Below are positions 22,951 to 33,788 of a stretch of 64,000 nt of DNA, one piece after another. The translations under genes were made by a program, and so were the position numbers. Each line of letters starts with the position of its first letter. The first letter of the stretch is position 1. The stretch is from Sycon ciliatum (Eukaryota; Porifera; Calcarea; Leucosolenida; Sycettidae). The DNA lies in the NCBI RefSeq assembly GCF_964019385.1, contig NC_088645.1, positions 30,052,088 through 30,116,087 of the forward strand, read 5' to 3'. The notes under the pieces are model-generated. The model saw only the letters and a list, made by a program, of their open reading frames with translations, ran no database searches and had not been told where the DNA came from.

Positions 22951-23744
22951 TCGAGAGTCGAGATTGTGTGCGTCCGTCTCGTAATAACAAGTCTTCAGTA
23001 TACAATCATTTGGTTTCTAGTACTGACTGTTGTCGTACTTATTCTGATTCCTGTTTTTCTGTTTTGTGCCGTGCTCGTCATGGTTATCTTTTGCAGTTAC
23101 AAGTTTTGGAAGCTGTTTGTCAGCGCATTCATAAGCCGAATTTGTGTGTCCAGAAAGATAGTGTTATTACCTTAAAATTGTTCAAATAATGTTCTGTTGT
23201 GTAGTGTGGCAACGTTGTTGCCACTTGTGCCTAAATGTGTTTTGTCACCTTCTTGTTTATTATTGTTATTATTATCATTCGTTCTCACTTTTTTGTTTTT
23301 TGTTGCTGATACACACTTGTCACGCTTAGTTCTTACTTGTATACCCTTGTTTTCTGCACACTTTTGTGAGAAATCGCACCTCGATATTCTAGTGCTGTCA
23401 TTGTATCGTGTCACCCTACCTTGATTGCTATATTATTTCCTTTGTTCTCATTTTGTTCTTTAGTACAACGGTGATTCCTGAAGAGTGTTGTACGAAAACT
23501 TGTTCGAATCATCTTTTTTTTTTTTCCATTGCCCTTTTTCTTCTTACATGTATTTTTCCTTACCCTTTAGGTTGTTTCTTGCATCGTCTCCATCGCTTAC
23601 ATTGTTAATAAAGTAGTCCACATGTCGCTTCAGCTCGTCCTACTTATTGCCATATTAAAATTATTGTCTCCTCGTCGAATTTTTAAATTATTATTATTAT
23701 TTATTAAATTTTTAATAGCCCTTCGAGCCTTGTATGTAATCGTT
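22951..23744 (+). mobile_element. Penelope-like 3' end, copy D
   Basis: Plus-strand copy beginning near the codons SRDCVRPSRNNKSSVYNH and running through the 3' UTR to about 23690, with a terminal TTA-rich tract. It is head-to-head with copy C; both are inserted inside the 53-bp minisatellite. It retains the longer C-terminus (to KLFK) seen in copy B. Confidence 0.75.
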
Positions 23745-24910
23745 TACAGTGATGCTTGCAGAAAGCAGAGGCAGCTCCCCTTAGTGCGTGGTATGTTTAC
23801 AGCTATGTTTGCGAAGAAGAAGAAAAGAAAGAATTAAAGGTCTCTTGGAGCTGGGTATGTTTACGGCCACGTTTGCAAAATGCAGGGGTAGCTCCCCTTG
23901 GATCTTTAGCTAGTTTACAGCTGTGCGGACAAAATGCAGGGGCAGCACTCCTTGAAACTTTGGATACTTACCACTATGTTGGCTAAATGCAGGGGCAGTT
24001 CCCCTTGGGGCTTTGGATGCTTACAGCCAGGTTTGCAAAATGCAGGGCAGCTCCCCTCTGAGCTTCCTAGGTTTCCTGCTAGGTATGCAAAACGCAGGGG
24101 TAGCTCCCCTTTGGAGCTTTGGATGTTTACAGCTATGCTTGCAAACTGCAGGGGCAGCTCCCCTTGGAGCTTTGGAAGTAATTAGTTGGATGTTTACAGG
24201 TATGGTCGCAAAACGCAGGGGCAGCTCGTCTGGGAGCTTTGGATGTTTGCAGCTATGCTTGCAAACTGCAGGGGCAGCTCCCCTTGGAGCTTTGGAAGTT
24301 GGATGTTTACAGGTATGGTCGCAAAATGCATTGGCAGCTCCCCTGGGAGCTTTGGATGTTTACAGCTATGTTTGCAAATGCAGGGTCAGCCCCCCCCCCC
24401 CCCCCCTTGGAGCCTTGGATGCTTACAACTATATTTGCAAAATGCAGGGACGGCTTCCCTTTGAGATTTTGTTGGTTTACAGCTAGGTTTTCAAAACGCA
24501 GGGGTAGCTCCCCTGGGAGCTTTGGATGTTTATTAGTTTGCTTGCAAAATGCAGGTGCAGCTCCCCTTGGAGCCTTGGAAGTTTACAGCTATGTTTGCAA
24601 AATGCAGGGGCAGCTCCTCTTGGAGCATTGGATGTTTACAGCTATGTTTGCAAAATGCAGGGGCATTTCCCCTTGGAGCTTTGTATATTTACAGCTAGGC
24701 TTGCAAAATGCAGGGACATTTCCCCTTGGAGCTTTGTATATTTACAGCTAGGCTTGCAAAATACAGGGGCAGCTCCCCTTGGAGCTTTGTATATTTACAG
24801 CTAGGCTTGCAAAATGCAGGGACATTTCCCCTTGGAGCTTTGTATATTTACAGCTAGGCTTGCAAAACGCAGGGGCAGCTCTCCCTCGGAGCGTGGTTTG
24901 TTTGCAGCTG
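23745..24910. repeat. 53-bp minisatellite, right part
   Basis: About 21 units. Typical unit: GGATGTTTACAGCTATGTTT, GCAAAATGCAGGGGCAGCTC, CCCTTGGAGCTTT. Each unit holds an inverted repeat AGGGG-CAGCT-CCCCT. Because 53 is not a multiple of three, the long open frames rotate frame between units and are not genes. A poly-C stretch lies at about 24390. Confidence 0.9.
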
Positions 24911-25145
24911 AGATGGGGAGTGCAACCGGAGATCTCCTTTCGAGCTTGCTTGTTCGCATTTGCTTATTAGCACCGAAGCTCGGGCACCCAGCCGGTCCTG
25001 ACTGGCCTCTAGCGCATACTCCCGGCCCCGGCCACACTTATTGCCTGTTGCAGGATAGGGGCCTCACCACATATTTTTTGGACGATCGGCGGGCGAGAAG
25101 CCGTCATCGACCTAAGAGGCAAAATACAGGAATAACTGAGAAACT
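24911..25145. other. No recognisable gene
   Basis: Short transition between two tandem arrays. Confidence 0.4.
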
Positions 25146-26345
25146 AATAATTGTATACAACGCGACAACCCTTTCGCTCTGTTGTCTGCTCGGCTGGGGG
25201 CACCCAGGTATCCCCCTCGTGCGAACACCACCCGAGGAAGCGGACAAGTTGACGGCGTATTCAGTAGTGCCCAGCACCAGCAGGACCTACCAATCAGGGG
25301 AAAGCCTAGCAGTCCTTCATGGTAATTCCCTTGGTAGACTCCCTCAAGCTGACACAGGATCTGGCCGCCAGGAAGGGGCCTGGACCGCAGCTCCAGGCCG
25401 CCGGGAGGTGGTCAGGGTTGACCTGCAAGAGATGCATGTGCGGTGGAGCCTGTGACTAAACGGCCACCCCTTGGGGCCAGAGAAAGCGGTCTTGAGGGGC
25501 AGGTGGTCCTTAGTTAGAGACTTGCACCACAAGATATGAATGTGAGACCGCTTGTGTCCGGCGAAGGGGTAGGTAGTACCAGGCGGGTAGCTAGTCACAC
25601 TTGTATCTAACACGACAGCCCTTCGGCTGTTGTCTGCCCGGCTTGGGGCGCCCAGATACCCCCCTGTGCGAACACTACCCACGGAAGCTGACAAGTCGAC
25701 AGCGTACTCAGTAGTGCCCAGCACCAGCAGGAGCTACCAACCAGGGGAAAGCCTAGCAGTCCTTCATTGGTAGACCTCCTCAAGCTGACACAGGATCTGG
25801 TTACCACGAAGGTGCCCGAACGGCAGCTCCAGGCCGCCGGAAGGTGGTCAGGGTTGACCCGCAAGAGATACATGTGCGGTTGAGCCTGTGGCTAACGACC
25901 ACCCTGCTAAGCGCCTATCGCACGCTGTAGCCATTATGAGGAATAGATTGCTACCAGCAGCTAAATGTTCAAATAGGTATTTGGATTTTAAATCTCAAGC
26001 CTTGCAGTATATTATCAGCGACATAGGTTTTCCAATGCTCACTGGATTGATATCTGTTCATTGAAACCAACTTTCCGTTTTTTCTTTCCTTTCGTCTCCT
26101 TTTCTACAATATCCTATAACATGTTATTCACAGTGGGTCCAATGTTATTAGGCATTTTGCCTGTTTTAATTTCCACTATAAATAAAGTATACACAACAAC
26201 AACAACCCCTTGAGGCCAGAGAAAGTGGTCCTTAGTGGCAGGTGGTCCTTGGCTACAGGCTTGCACCGCACAACCATTATAAATGTGAGACCGTCCGTGC
26301 CTGGCAATGTGGTCGGTAGTACCAGACTGGTCGCCGGTCACGGTG
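25146..26345. repeat. Tandem duplication of a unit of about 455 bp
   Basis: Unit 1 is 25146-25605 and unit 2 is 25606-26345. They share GCGAACAC(C/T)ACCC, GTAGTGCCCAGCACCAGCAG, AGCCTAGCAGTCCTTCAT and GGTGGTCAGGGTTGAC, with about 85 percent identity by eye. Unit 2 is lengthened by an insertion at about 25907-26205. No coding function is seen. Confidence 0.75.
25907..26205 (+). mobile_element. (CAA)n-tailed retroposon inserted in duplicated unit
   Basis: Absent from the first unit of the duplication, so its limits are defined by comparison. The 3' end reads ATTAGGCATTTTGCCTGTTT, then ATAAATAAAG, then (CAA)n. A similar end is found at 30508-30590. Probably a SINE or a 5'-truncated LINE; no polymerase III box is seen. 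Confidence 0.55.
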
Positions 26346-26597
26346 GTCTTTAGCTACTGGTTTCACTGCCAGATAGGCGTTAGCCTTTGGGTAATCCTGA
26401 AATAAAGATTATTGGAAAGGCTTTCTGTCTAAAGCCTTTCCATACTGGTGCTCGATGTTTTTAGTTTGGGGACACCAAAATTAGTGTACCGCTAAAGACA
26501 CGTGGTCGACACGTTGTTGGCACGTTGTTGACACTTTGTTGACACGTGACCCAATTACCGGCCTACCAAGTGCCTTTGGCGACCGCTAACAGCAACT
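26346..26597. other. No recognisable gene
   Basis: Upstream flank of the candidate gene. A triple GACACGTTGTTGG-like direct repeat is at about 26507-26545. Confidence 0.4.
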
Positions 26598-27723
26598 GTG
26601 GAACAGTGCAGTGCCCTTTTTTGGAGCAACGTACGAGTAGTGCCCGTGGATTATGACCCCGCGACCCCAATCTACGTGGCGGTCCGCAATTCGCTACTTC
26701 ACACTGACTGGCGTCCGGCATCGTCCCGAATTTGGCCGCAATCTGCTCTCGGGACCCCTATAGGGCTCCCTGACCTGCTCCATCTCCGCCATCGTCAATG
26801 TACTGCGCATCCACCCAGGCCAGGACTGCACTTACTTACGGGAAGGAGTATTTGCAAGATGGAATCTGGGAACTGGAAGACGACGAAGAAGAAGCGTGGG
26901 AATCCGGCGGCAATGGCTGGGATGTAAGTCCAACATTGCTGGTGCTAGAGTTGCCACTGCTTGCTTTAATATAAGGGAATCATGTGTGTTGCCTTTTGCC
27001 TTTTCCGACGTCCTCCTCCGACTGTACTCCCGATCCCAGGACTGAACTTACGGGAAGGAGTGCTTCCAAGATGGAAGACCAAGAAGAAGAAGCCGCTGAA
27101 TCTGGCGGCAATGGCTGGGGTGTAAGTCCAACATTTCTGGTGCTAGAGTTGCCACTGCTTGTTTATAAGGGATTCATGTGTGTTGCCCTTTTTGCCTTCT
27201 CCCATGTTCTCCTCCGACTGTACTGGTGAACGCTGTGACATATGTTGCCCTTTCCAGGCAGTAGAAGGGAGGGGCGGGGGGCAGTACATCCTGGCATCCA
27301 GGAATGCTAGGTGGAACTAGGCAATCTGACCTTTCCTCTTACTCCAATAATGGTATGGATGGGGAGTTCTTGAACATCCTCAGTCTTGTTAGAGTGAACT
27401 GTGCAACTCGGCAATCGGTGATAGCAGAGGACCAATGCCGATGGCGATGCTCCTTCCTTTTTCTCTGTCACAGGCTGCGGTCTCGAGAAGAAGCGTTATT
27501 TCTGCATTCCAAGAAGGACGGCACAATGGTGAGTGGAACTTCGTGGGTGTGCAGCCTTGCTAGTTGAATTGTAAATCAACCATTCTTCCTGTCTCTGACT
27601 TCTTCAATGTCCTCCTCAGTGTCGGACTGTCCGCGTCGCATTGAACTGGTCCGATGAGGCTGCTATTGCACACACAGTGAGGGAACTCCCATACGGGAAC
27701 TCGGAAGTACTGCTACAGTACAG
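26598..27723 (+). CDS. Candidate multi-exon gene with duplicated acidic exon
   Basis: A run of possible exons with good splice signals. (1) A frame ending at 26926 as TYGKEYLQDGIWELEDDEEE and ESGGNGWD before GTAAGT. (2) After TCCGATCCCAG at 27040, a near-duplicate reading MEDQEEEAAESGGNGWG before GTAAGT at 27121; its first part is in another frame because of indels. (3) After CTTTCCAG at 27257, VEGRGGGQYILASRNA to a possible donor near 27310. (4) After TGTCACAG at 27474, LRSREEALFLHSKKDGTM to GTGAGT at 27531. (5) After CTCCTCAG at 27620, CRTVRVALNWSDEAAIAHTV and RELPYGNSEVLLQYR to GTAAGG at 27724. Introns 1 and 2 begin with the same 40 bp, so exon and intron start were duplicated together. 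No known domain is recognised. The start and the true exon combination are uncertain. Confidence 0.4.
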
Positions 27724-28299
27724 GTAAGGTGGTCATTGCTTATGTGGGTGCGCCGTTGTTGTCAACTTTTAAGCCAGATGTACTCCGACCTACATGGAGT
27801 CTGAAAGTAGTCAGCTGGCGAACTACAATTGAAGATTAGACGTTATATGCCGCGGCTTGGTCAGCTTTTTCAGTTTCACAATGAATTGCACTCAGCACCG
27901 CTTCTCGGAATATCTTGTCAGGATAGCTGTGGAACGCATCCTCCCCAGTGGCGGAACGGCAAATGTGCTGTTCATTTTTAGGCTTGCTTTTATGGTACGT
28001 ACAAATCCCCATTGAAAAGACATAGTGGAGACCAGAAACTGCAAATAGATGTTGGGAACCGCGAAGACCACCCTTCCTCGTCAAGTTCCCTGAGGATGTG
28101 GAGGGGGGGGGGGGGGAGCGGAGGAGGGACATTCCTGCACTGCTTAAAGTAGGATTCACAGGAGCATTTTCAGAAATTGCTTGTACATTTGTACCAGTTG
28201 TAACCGACAAACGCATTCTCATTGAGCTTTGACTTGAGGCACGTCAGCAAGGCACTGTTGCATCGCTGACGTCTTGTCGTGATTCTGTGAATGGTATTT
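27724..28299. other. No recognisable gene; poly-G run
   Basis: A run of about 15 G is at 28103-28117. Otherwise nothing identifiable. Confidence 0.4.
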
Positions 28300-28636
28300 T
28301 GTGCGAGTTTGCATCGCACGCAGAATCGCAGGTCGTGTCGCATTGCGCAGCACACTGCCAAATTGCTTCTGTGAATCCCACGTGAATGGGAATTCCAATG
28401 GGAATGTAATCCATTGCCAACAGGTGTATTCCCGAGCTGCGCATCATACTGCAAAATTGCTCCTGTGCATGCGAGTTTGCATCGCACGCAGAATCGCAGG
28501 TCGTGTTGCATTGCGCAGCACACTGTCAAATTGCTTCTGTGAATCCCACGTGAATGGGAATTCCAATGGGAATGTAATCCATTGCCACCAGGTGTATTCC
28601 CGAGCTGCGCATCATACTGCAAATTGCTCCTGTGCA
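28300..28636. repeat. Two-copy tandem repeat, about 168 bp
   Basis: Copies at about 28302-28468 and 28469-28636 are over 95 percent alike, both with GCGAGTTTGCATCGCACGCA, CACGTGAATGGGAATTCC and TATTCCCGAGCTGCGCATCA. The duplication is recent. Confidence 0.9.
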
Positions 28637-29359
28637 TGCAAATGGATTTCATTGCTCTTCTGTAGTTTGGGAAATTCTCGATTATGATAATTCTGCGTGT
28701 GTGTGTACACCAGCCCTGAACATACATGTAGGTGACCCATTTGTGGTGTCTCATAGCCTACCTCACGACCTTATGCTTTCTTTCTGTATCACTTGTATCT
28801 TGCAGGTATATCACCCCGTGACGACCACATCGAAGTCTGAAATTGAAGTGTGAAGATGCTTCAGCAACCCCTTCATATTTTTCCATTGCTTTTATTGTGC
28901 TTCTACTGTGCATGTGATGGCAATGTATGCCGGTGACACGGTCAGATTTTGTCCATGCGTGTAACGTACACCTGCATGCTATCGTTGAAAAGGATCTGCC
29001 ACTTACGATCTTCGGACGAGTACCAGGTCAGCTTGGTTTTGTGTGGGCTGTACCAGATGCTGTTCACTTCTCTATCTGTTGGATATGTGACTTTCTGCAA
29101 GTTTCTGGTGTATGGTGGCCACTTCTTTGCTTGTCTTTGTATGACATTACAATAATTCTGTATTCACTGCTTCCATGGTGTGGTCTGCAAACTGCAATCC
29201 TTAGGCAAATATCATCACGCTGCAATGTTGTGCTTTGGCCGCCAGCTTACCTACACATTGTAGTTGAATTATTTTTGTTTCACAACTGACTTCCTGAAGT
29301 ATGGTGGCTACTGCTTTGCATGGCATTATACAATGTTCATCAAGAATTTCCTGTTTGGG

Positions 29360-29360
<1 letters not shown>
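28637..29360. other. No recognisable gene
   Basis: Chance ORFs only. Confidence 0.4.
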
Positions 29361-29393
<33 letters not shown>

Positions 29394-29560
29394 ATGGCTT
29401 CGCCAGTTGTGTGGATTAGACAGTTATCTGGCGCTTGTCTTGATCTGTTTCAATCAGAATCAGATCCGCTATCGTTGCTATAAAGAGAAAATCTGTGGGT
29501 GCACATCCAGTGAATTTGCAGATTTGCGTGCTTCTCTTGCGACGGGCGTATACATGGTAC

Positions 29561-29614
<54 letters not shown>
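29361..29614. repeat. Two (GT)n microsatellites
   Basis: GT runs at about 29361-29390 and 29562-29613. Cys/Val open frames through them are artefacts. Confidence 0.95.
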
Positions 29615-29618
<4 letters not shown>

Positions 29619-29800
29619 CGTGCCCGTGTGTGCCATGTGCATGTGCGTGTTTGTCACAATGTGTCTGTGTGCAGGGAGGGCTGGAATGTATCAGTGTGCT
29701 ACTGCAGTCGCATGGCTACATACAGTGGATCGCGCGCGTGCTCACCATGTTTATCTTCGGAGCAGGGCCGGTATGGGGGAGGGAACAGAAAAAGAACTGA

Positions 29801-30275
29801 AATTACCCATATAAAAACCGCTCTGTGAGCGGTTCTGAAAAACCTCTACTGGTGCAGCCCCGTCGCAAAAGTAAGAAATTAGAACTGGCGCATTGTCCTC
29901 CCAAATGTGAACTGATCCACCTAAATCGCGATTGACGGGACCCGAACGCACCAGTAGCACGAGGTCGGGAGGGCACAGGATCACAGCCGGCGTCGGCGCT
30001 GATCAAGTTACCATACAACACTTACAGTACGTAGACCTACCCCGAAGCCCACCTTTGCCGCTTTGGCTTTGGCTATGGACCAGCGTTCCCAGCTGCATCC
30101 ACAGGTAGGAACCTCGTGCTACTGGTGCGTTCGGGTCCCGTCAATCGCGATTTAGGTGGATCAGTTCACATTTGGGAGGACAATGCGCCAGTTCTAATTT
30201 CTTACTTTTACGACGGGGCTGCACCAGTAGAGGTTTTTCAGAACCGCTCACAGAGCGGTTTTTATATGGGTAATT
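29801..30275. mobile_element. Foldback MITE, TTACCCATATAAAAACCGCT ends
   Basis: Arms of about 175 bp (29801-29975 and 30103-30275) are near-perfect inverse copies around a 125-bp centre. Just inside each end is a hairpin AACCGCTCTGTGAGCGGTT, the same architecture as the element at 19576-20038 but without sequence identity. Target duplication cannot be separated from the palindrome (AATT at both ends). Confidence 0.75.
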
Positions 30276-30487
30276 ATTATATGACTGTATACCGAATCAG
30301 GCATGCCATCACAGGTCTACAGCGAACAGCACAGAGACCGACGGGACCAAGAATAGGGGATAGCGTGCGGCGAGGCCACCCCCATTATTTTGGGAGGCAC
30401 GGCTTCATGTTAGAGCAGTAAATAGCAGTTAGGGACTCAGCTGAGTCAAGCTGGACTCAGCGCGTCAAGTTTGGCATAATACAAGAA

Positions 30488-30906
30488 ACGCTGCTATACA
30501 TGTACGTGAAACCAGTGGGACCATTGTCATTAGGTTTAGGCCTGTTTAGGAACTCGACTTTAAATAAAGCCAAACAACAACAAAAAACGTAGAGAAATCA
30601 TGTAGAGAGCAGGTGCCTGGGTTAGAGTCTACGGCTTCGCGTGTTTTGGCTCCAGATTTCTACGCGGAGATGGGGTTCTCTACGTTGTTGCACACGCAGA
30701 GAAAATGCGTACGGATTTGCTGGGTATCGATCAACTGCATGCAGAAAACTGCCAAATATGGAAGGGGAAATTCCCAGTACACATTCCATGTGACTTCTCT
30801 AGGTGAAACGTAGAGCAGAACAGCATTTCTTTACGTTACGAGAACGCGAAGAAAGTTCGCGTGATTCTTTGCGTCGCGTTCCCAAAACGTAGAGCAGAAC
30901 CTCCCT
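30488..30906. mobile_element. GGGAGGTT MITE, copy 2, with retroposon insert
   Basis: Nearly identical to 54372-54712 in the part from ACGTAGAGAAATCA to AGCAGAACCTCCC. The left end lacks the first bases of the terminal repeat. A segment 30508-30590 with a CAACAACAAAAA tail is inserted after ACGTGAAAC. TA follows the right end at 30907. Confidence 0.75.
30508..30590 (+). mobile_element. (CAA)n-tailed retroposon 3' end
   Basis: ATTAGGTTTAGGCCTGTTT, then TTTAAATAAAG, then a CAA-rich tail, as at the end of 25907-26205. Absent from the sister MITE at 54372. Confidence 0.6.
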
Positions 30907-30948
30907 AATACAAGAAGCGCGCTTTCCCCAGACAGTTGTGTGGTTATG

Positions 30949-33290
30949 GGGCTGTTAAGTGATGACGTCACAGTTCCTTCGATACGCATAGCAACGATCC
31001 CACTGAGGACAAACAAAAGTAGCGCCGTCTCCACCGAACCAGTTGTCAGTGGCAACATATAGGAATCGTGTACATTTCTTCGTTTCTTCTTTGCTGTTTT
31101 CAGTGAGTGTTTTGTTTTCTCTTTGTCCTTGATCTCGACGGTGTTGTCGTGCTCATTACCTTACTGAGACGTCTCTTGTGACTGTAGCCAGTGTCACGGA
31201 GGATTTTATTGGCGTGACGAGGTAGATCGCCGAGATCGAGCGTGAAAAACGCTCTGCATTAGTAGCTCCTGTAGAATGTCTTCTGGGATGGCGTGTCCAT
31301 GGTCAACAAAGCCAAGGTGCAAGACAGCATAAGAGATCGTGTAAACGATGTGAACTCCAATAGGTAAGCTCCTGAACAAGTGGAAAGATAATTATGTGTA
31401 TTTACAAACTCTCTCTTCATCCATCGATTGCAGCTATGCATTGCGTTTTGTCTTCACAGATAATCTGGACAAATAAATTATATTGTAACTGGAGAGTGCA
31501 ATCGTGCTTGGGACCCATCCCAATGTCATCACATGGCTGTGGTGACTAGTGTATACTTGGGAGAGTTTTTCCTCAACTGAGACGGAGTGTAGGTGGATGG
31601 ATTATGAGAAATGCGAAGATGTGGAGTAAGTTGTGTCGAAGAAATGTGTAATAAAATAAAATTTACTTTACACTCAAACATACACTGTACATGTACATGT
31701 AACATCATGATAATGATTCCATCTTCATATCTCCGCAACAGGTACGCCATACGCACCGAATACTTGGTGTGTGTGTGTGCACGCGCGCGCTGCGTGCACG
31801 CGTACATGCACACACTCCCATGCGTGGCCGAGTTGGCCGGATGAACAGACCACGCATTTGCACGAGGTGTCCGTCATGTCATTGGAATGCTGTACTTTAT
31901 CACTTTATTCCAAAATAGTATGTCTTGCCCCTGTGAAATGGAGTTTGTGTCTATGCTCAGCGGGTATCGTGCCATGACGCCACACTGCAGTCCGCGCTGG
32001 AAATAAAATAGCACTTCATGGATTATTTTAACTAATTTCCTTTGTGTTTACTTTGTTGAGCCCGTGGTTTCATTTCTGTGTTCTGTTATGATTGGCCTCT
32101 GGAAATAATCGGAGTGGATGTCATTTTTGTCATATGTGTGTATCTTGTGCAACAGGTTCAAGGCTAGATGCACTTCACATTCGGCGTGCGATCTCGGCGT
32201 CTGGGACCTGATAACGTCTTAGTTGGATGGATAATCATAATCAAGGCTGATACTACTCGGCACACCAATGTACATGTCAATGTAATTTTTACTTTTTCAG
32301 AGCTGCACTATTTACGTCTTGCCTGCTTTCCTTGGTACTAGCGTGTTTCCCCCGGATTATTTCATTTCTGTGTTCTGACATGATTGGTCTCTGGAAATCA
32401 TCAGAGTGGATGTCATTTTGCCATATATGTGTGCCTTGTGCGACAGGTTCAAGACTAGATGCACTTCACATTCGGCGTGCGATCTCAGCGTCTGGGACCT
32501 GATGAAGTCTTGGTTGGATGATTATTCAAGCCTGATACCACTCGACACACCAATGTTCATGTCAATGTAATTTTTTCAGAGCTGCACAATTTACGTGTTG
32601 ATGCTTACTTCGGTGTTAGCGTGTTTCCCCCGGATTGTTTCTATCATCATGATCGTGTGTTCTTGGGCCGAGCGAGCACATGCACAAGTGTGCAGCTATA
32701 ACCCTGTGTATCTTTGGTTACACTTTGTTCTGCAATGCATGTACCTTGTAACATTATGTGCTTGCACTGCTTTGTCTGGCCTGCGTATTTCAGGACTATT
32801 CAGTGCATTAGACCCAGGTTGGTTTGGTTGCCGGATGATCTCTTGTTGCGTCGCTCTGTGTTTTGTATTCATCAATTTTTGGGCTTGAGAATTGAGCTGT
32901 TGTGTGGTTCCCAATATGAAAACATCATGCTGGTGCTCTGTGATTCGATTATCGACAGTCGGAGCAGTCATGCATTTATTAGCAGAACGGTCAATACTGT
33001 AGTCTTTTCACGTGTTAGTCTTTTTTTGTGTTTTCGCCGGGGTATTAGCGGTAACGTTGCACACAGAACGGCAGTGTTGCATCACTGGACGACCCTGCCT
33101 CTGCATCTGACTTAATTTCCCCAGGATCTGGTGCAGTTACACCAGACAGCCACTTCCTGTAAACACGCAAACAGCAAAAGAAGAGATCCCGCAAATCAGG
33201 AAAAACACATTATAGAAAATATAGAATAGATCATACAACATTCAATAATCTGGAGTAATTACAGTGAGACAAACACTTCAAACAGTGCTC

Positions 33291-33360
<70 letters not shown>

Positions 33361-33777
33361 CATCCTTCCAAAAATACCCTATGACAATTCCCTAGAATTA
33401 TTTTATTTTATATTCTTAGGACATCATTCTGAACATAATAAATTCTTCCATGGGTCTTCAATCACCACGGAGGGCGAAAATATATCTAAGTCATGCAGTT
33501 TACGGGAGGTGCGAGCTGTCATGGATATAGAGGCTGATATTGTGCCAGCGTGAGGGCAGAGACAGAAAGAAGACACTGATTTCTTGAACAACTCACCTAT
33601 ATATAATCGAATCCACAAGGAGCGCTCATACTTTGATCCATCAGGACGCGAAACATCTTCAAAGCACTCTCAAACACGGAGTTTTACTGTGGGTAGCCAA
33701 TTTCACAGCCATCATGAAGGCACTCGCCGACTACAGGAGTTTTGTAGAGAAAAGAACAAGGAGTAAAGAGCGACAAC
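30949..33777 (+). repeat. Left arm of the palindrome
   Basis: Noncoding to the eye. Contains a (TC)n tract at 33290-33357 and an internal direct duplication (32085-32340 and 32360-32600) where the right arm has only one copy. Near the inner end a short frame (33584-33766) is conserved in the right arm too (YNRIHKERSYFDPSGRE), but with substitutions in both. Confidence 0.75.
32085..32600. repeat. Internal direct duplication of about 270 bp in left arm
   Basis: Both copies contain TTTCATTTCTGTGTTCTG, GAGTGGATGTCATTTT, CACTTCACATTCGGCGTGCG and GTGTTTCCCCCGGATT. The right arm carries one copy (39730-40010) plus about 400 bp of different sequence (39320-39730). Confidence 0.7.
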
Positions 33778-33788
33778 GATAAGTAAAC

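Larger units (their letters stand above)
30390..30948 (-). mobile_element. Tail of the leftmost gypsy unit
   Basis: 30390-30496 (GGCACGGCTTCATGTTAGAG onward) and 30907-30948 (TAATACAAGAAGCGCGC to GTGTGGTTAT) match the 5' leader end of the gypsy units at 44900-45036 and 54190-54317. They are separated by a MITE. The last base before the giant palindrome is the end of the leader; the LTR that should follow is on the other side of the palindrome at 41191. Confidence 0.8.

Noticed and set aside
24013..24804. Long ORFs with repeated YSYVCKMQGQ-like peptides
   Set aside because: The 53-bp period is not a multiple of three; frames stay open only because the unit lacks stops in each frame.
28170..28754. 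194-codon minus-strand ORF with internal peptide repeats
   Set aside because: Explained by the 168-bp tandem duplication, whose length is near a multiple of three; no protein features.
29562..29830. Cys/Val-rich ORFs over GT repeats
   Set aside because: Microsatellite artefact, as also at 62423-63095.
31815..31860. tRNA-like A box (GTGGCCGAGTTGG) in the palindrome arms
   Set aside because: No B box or cloverleaf follows at the right distance.
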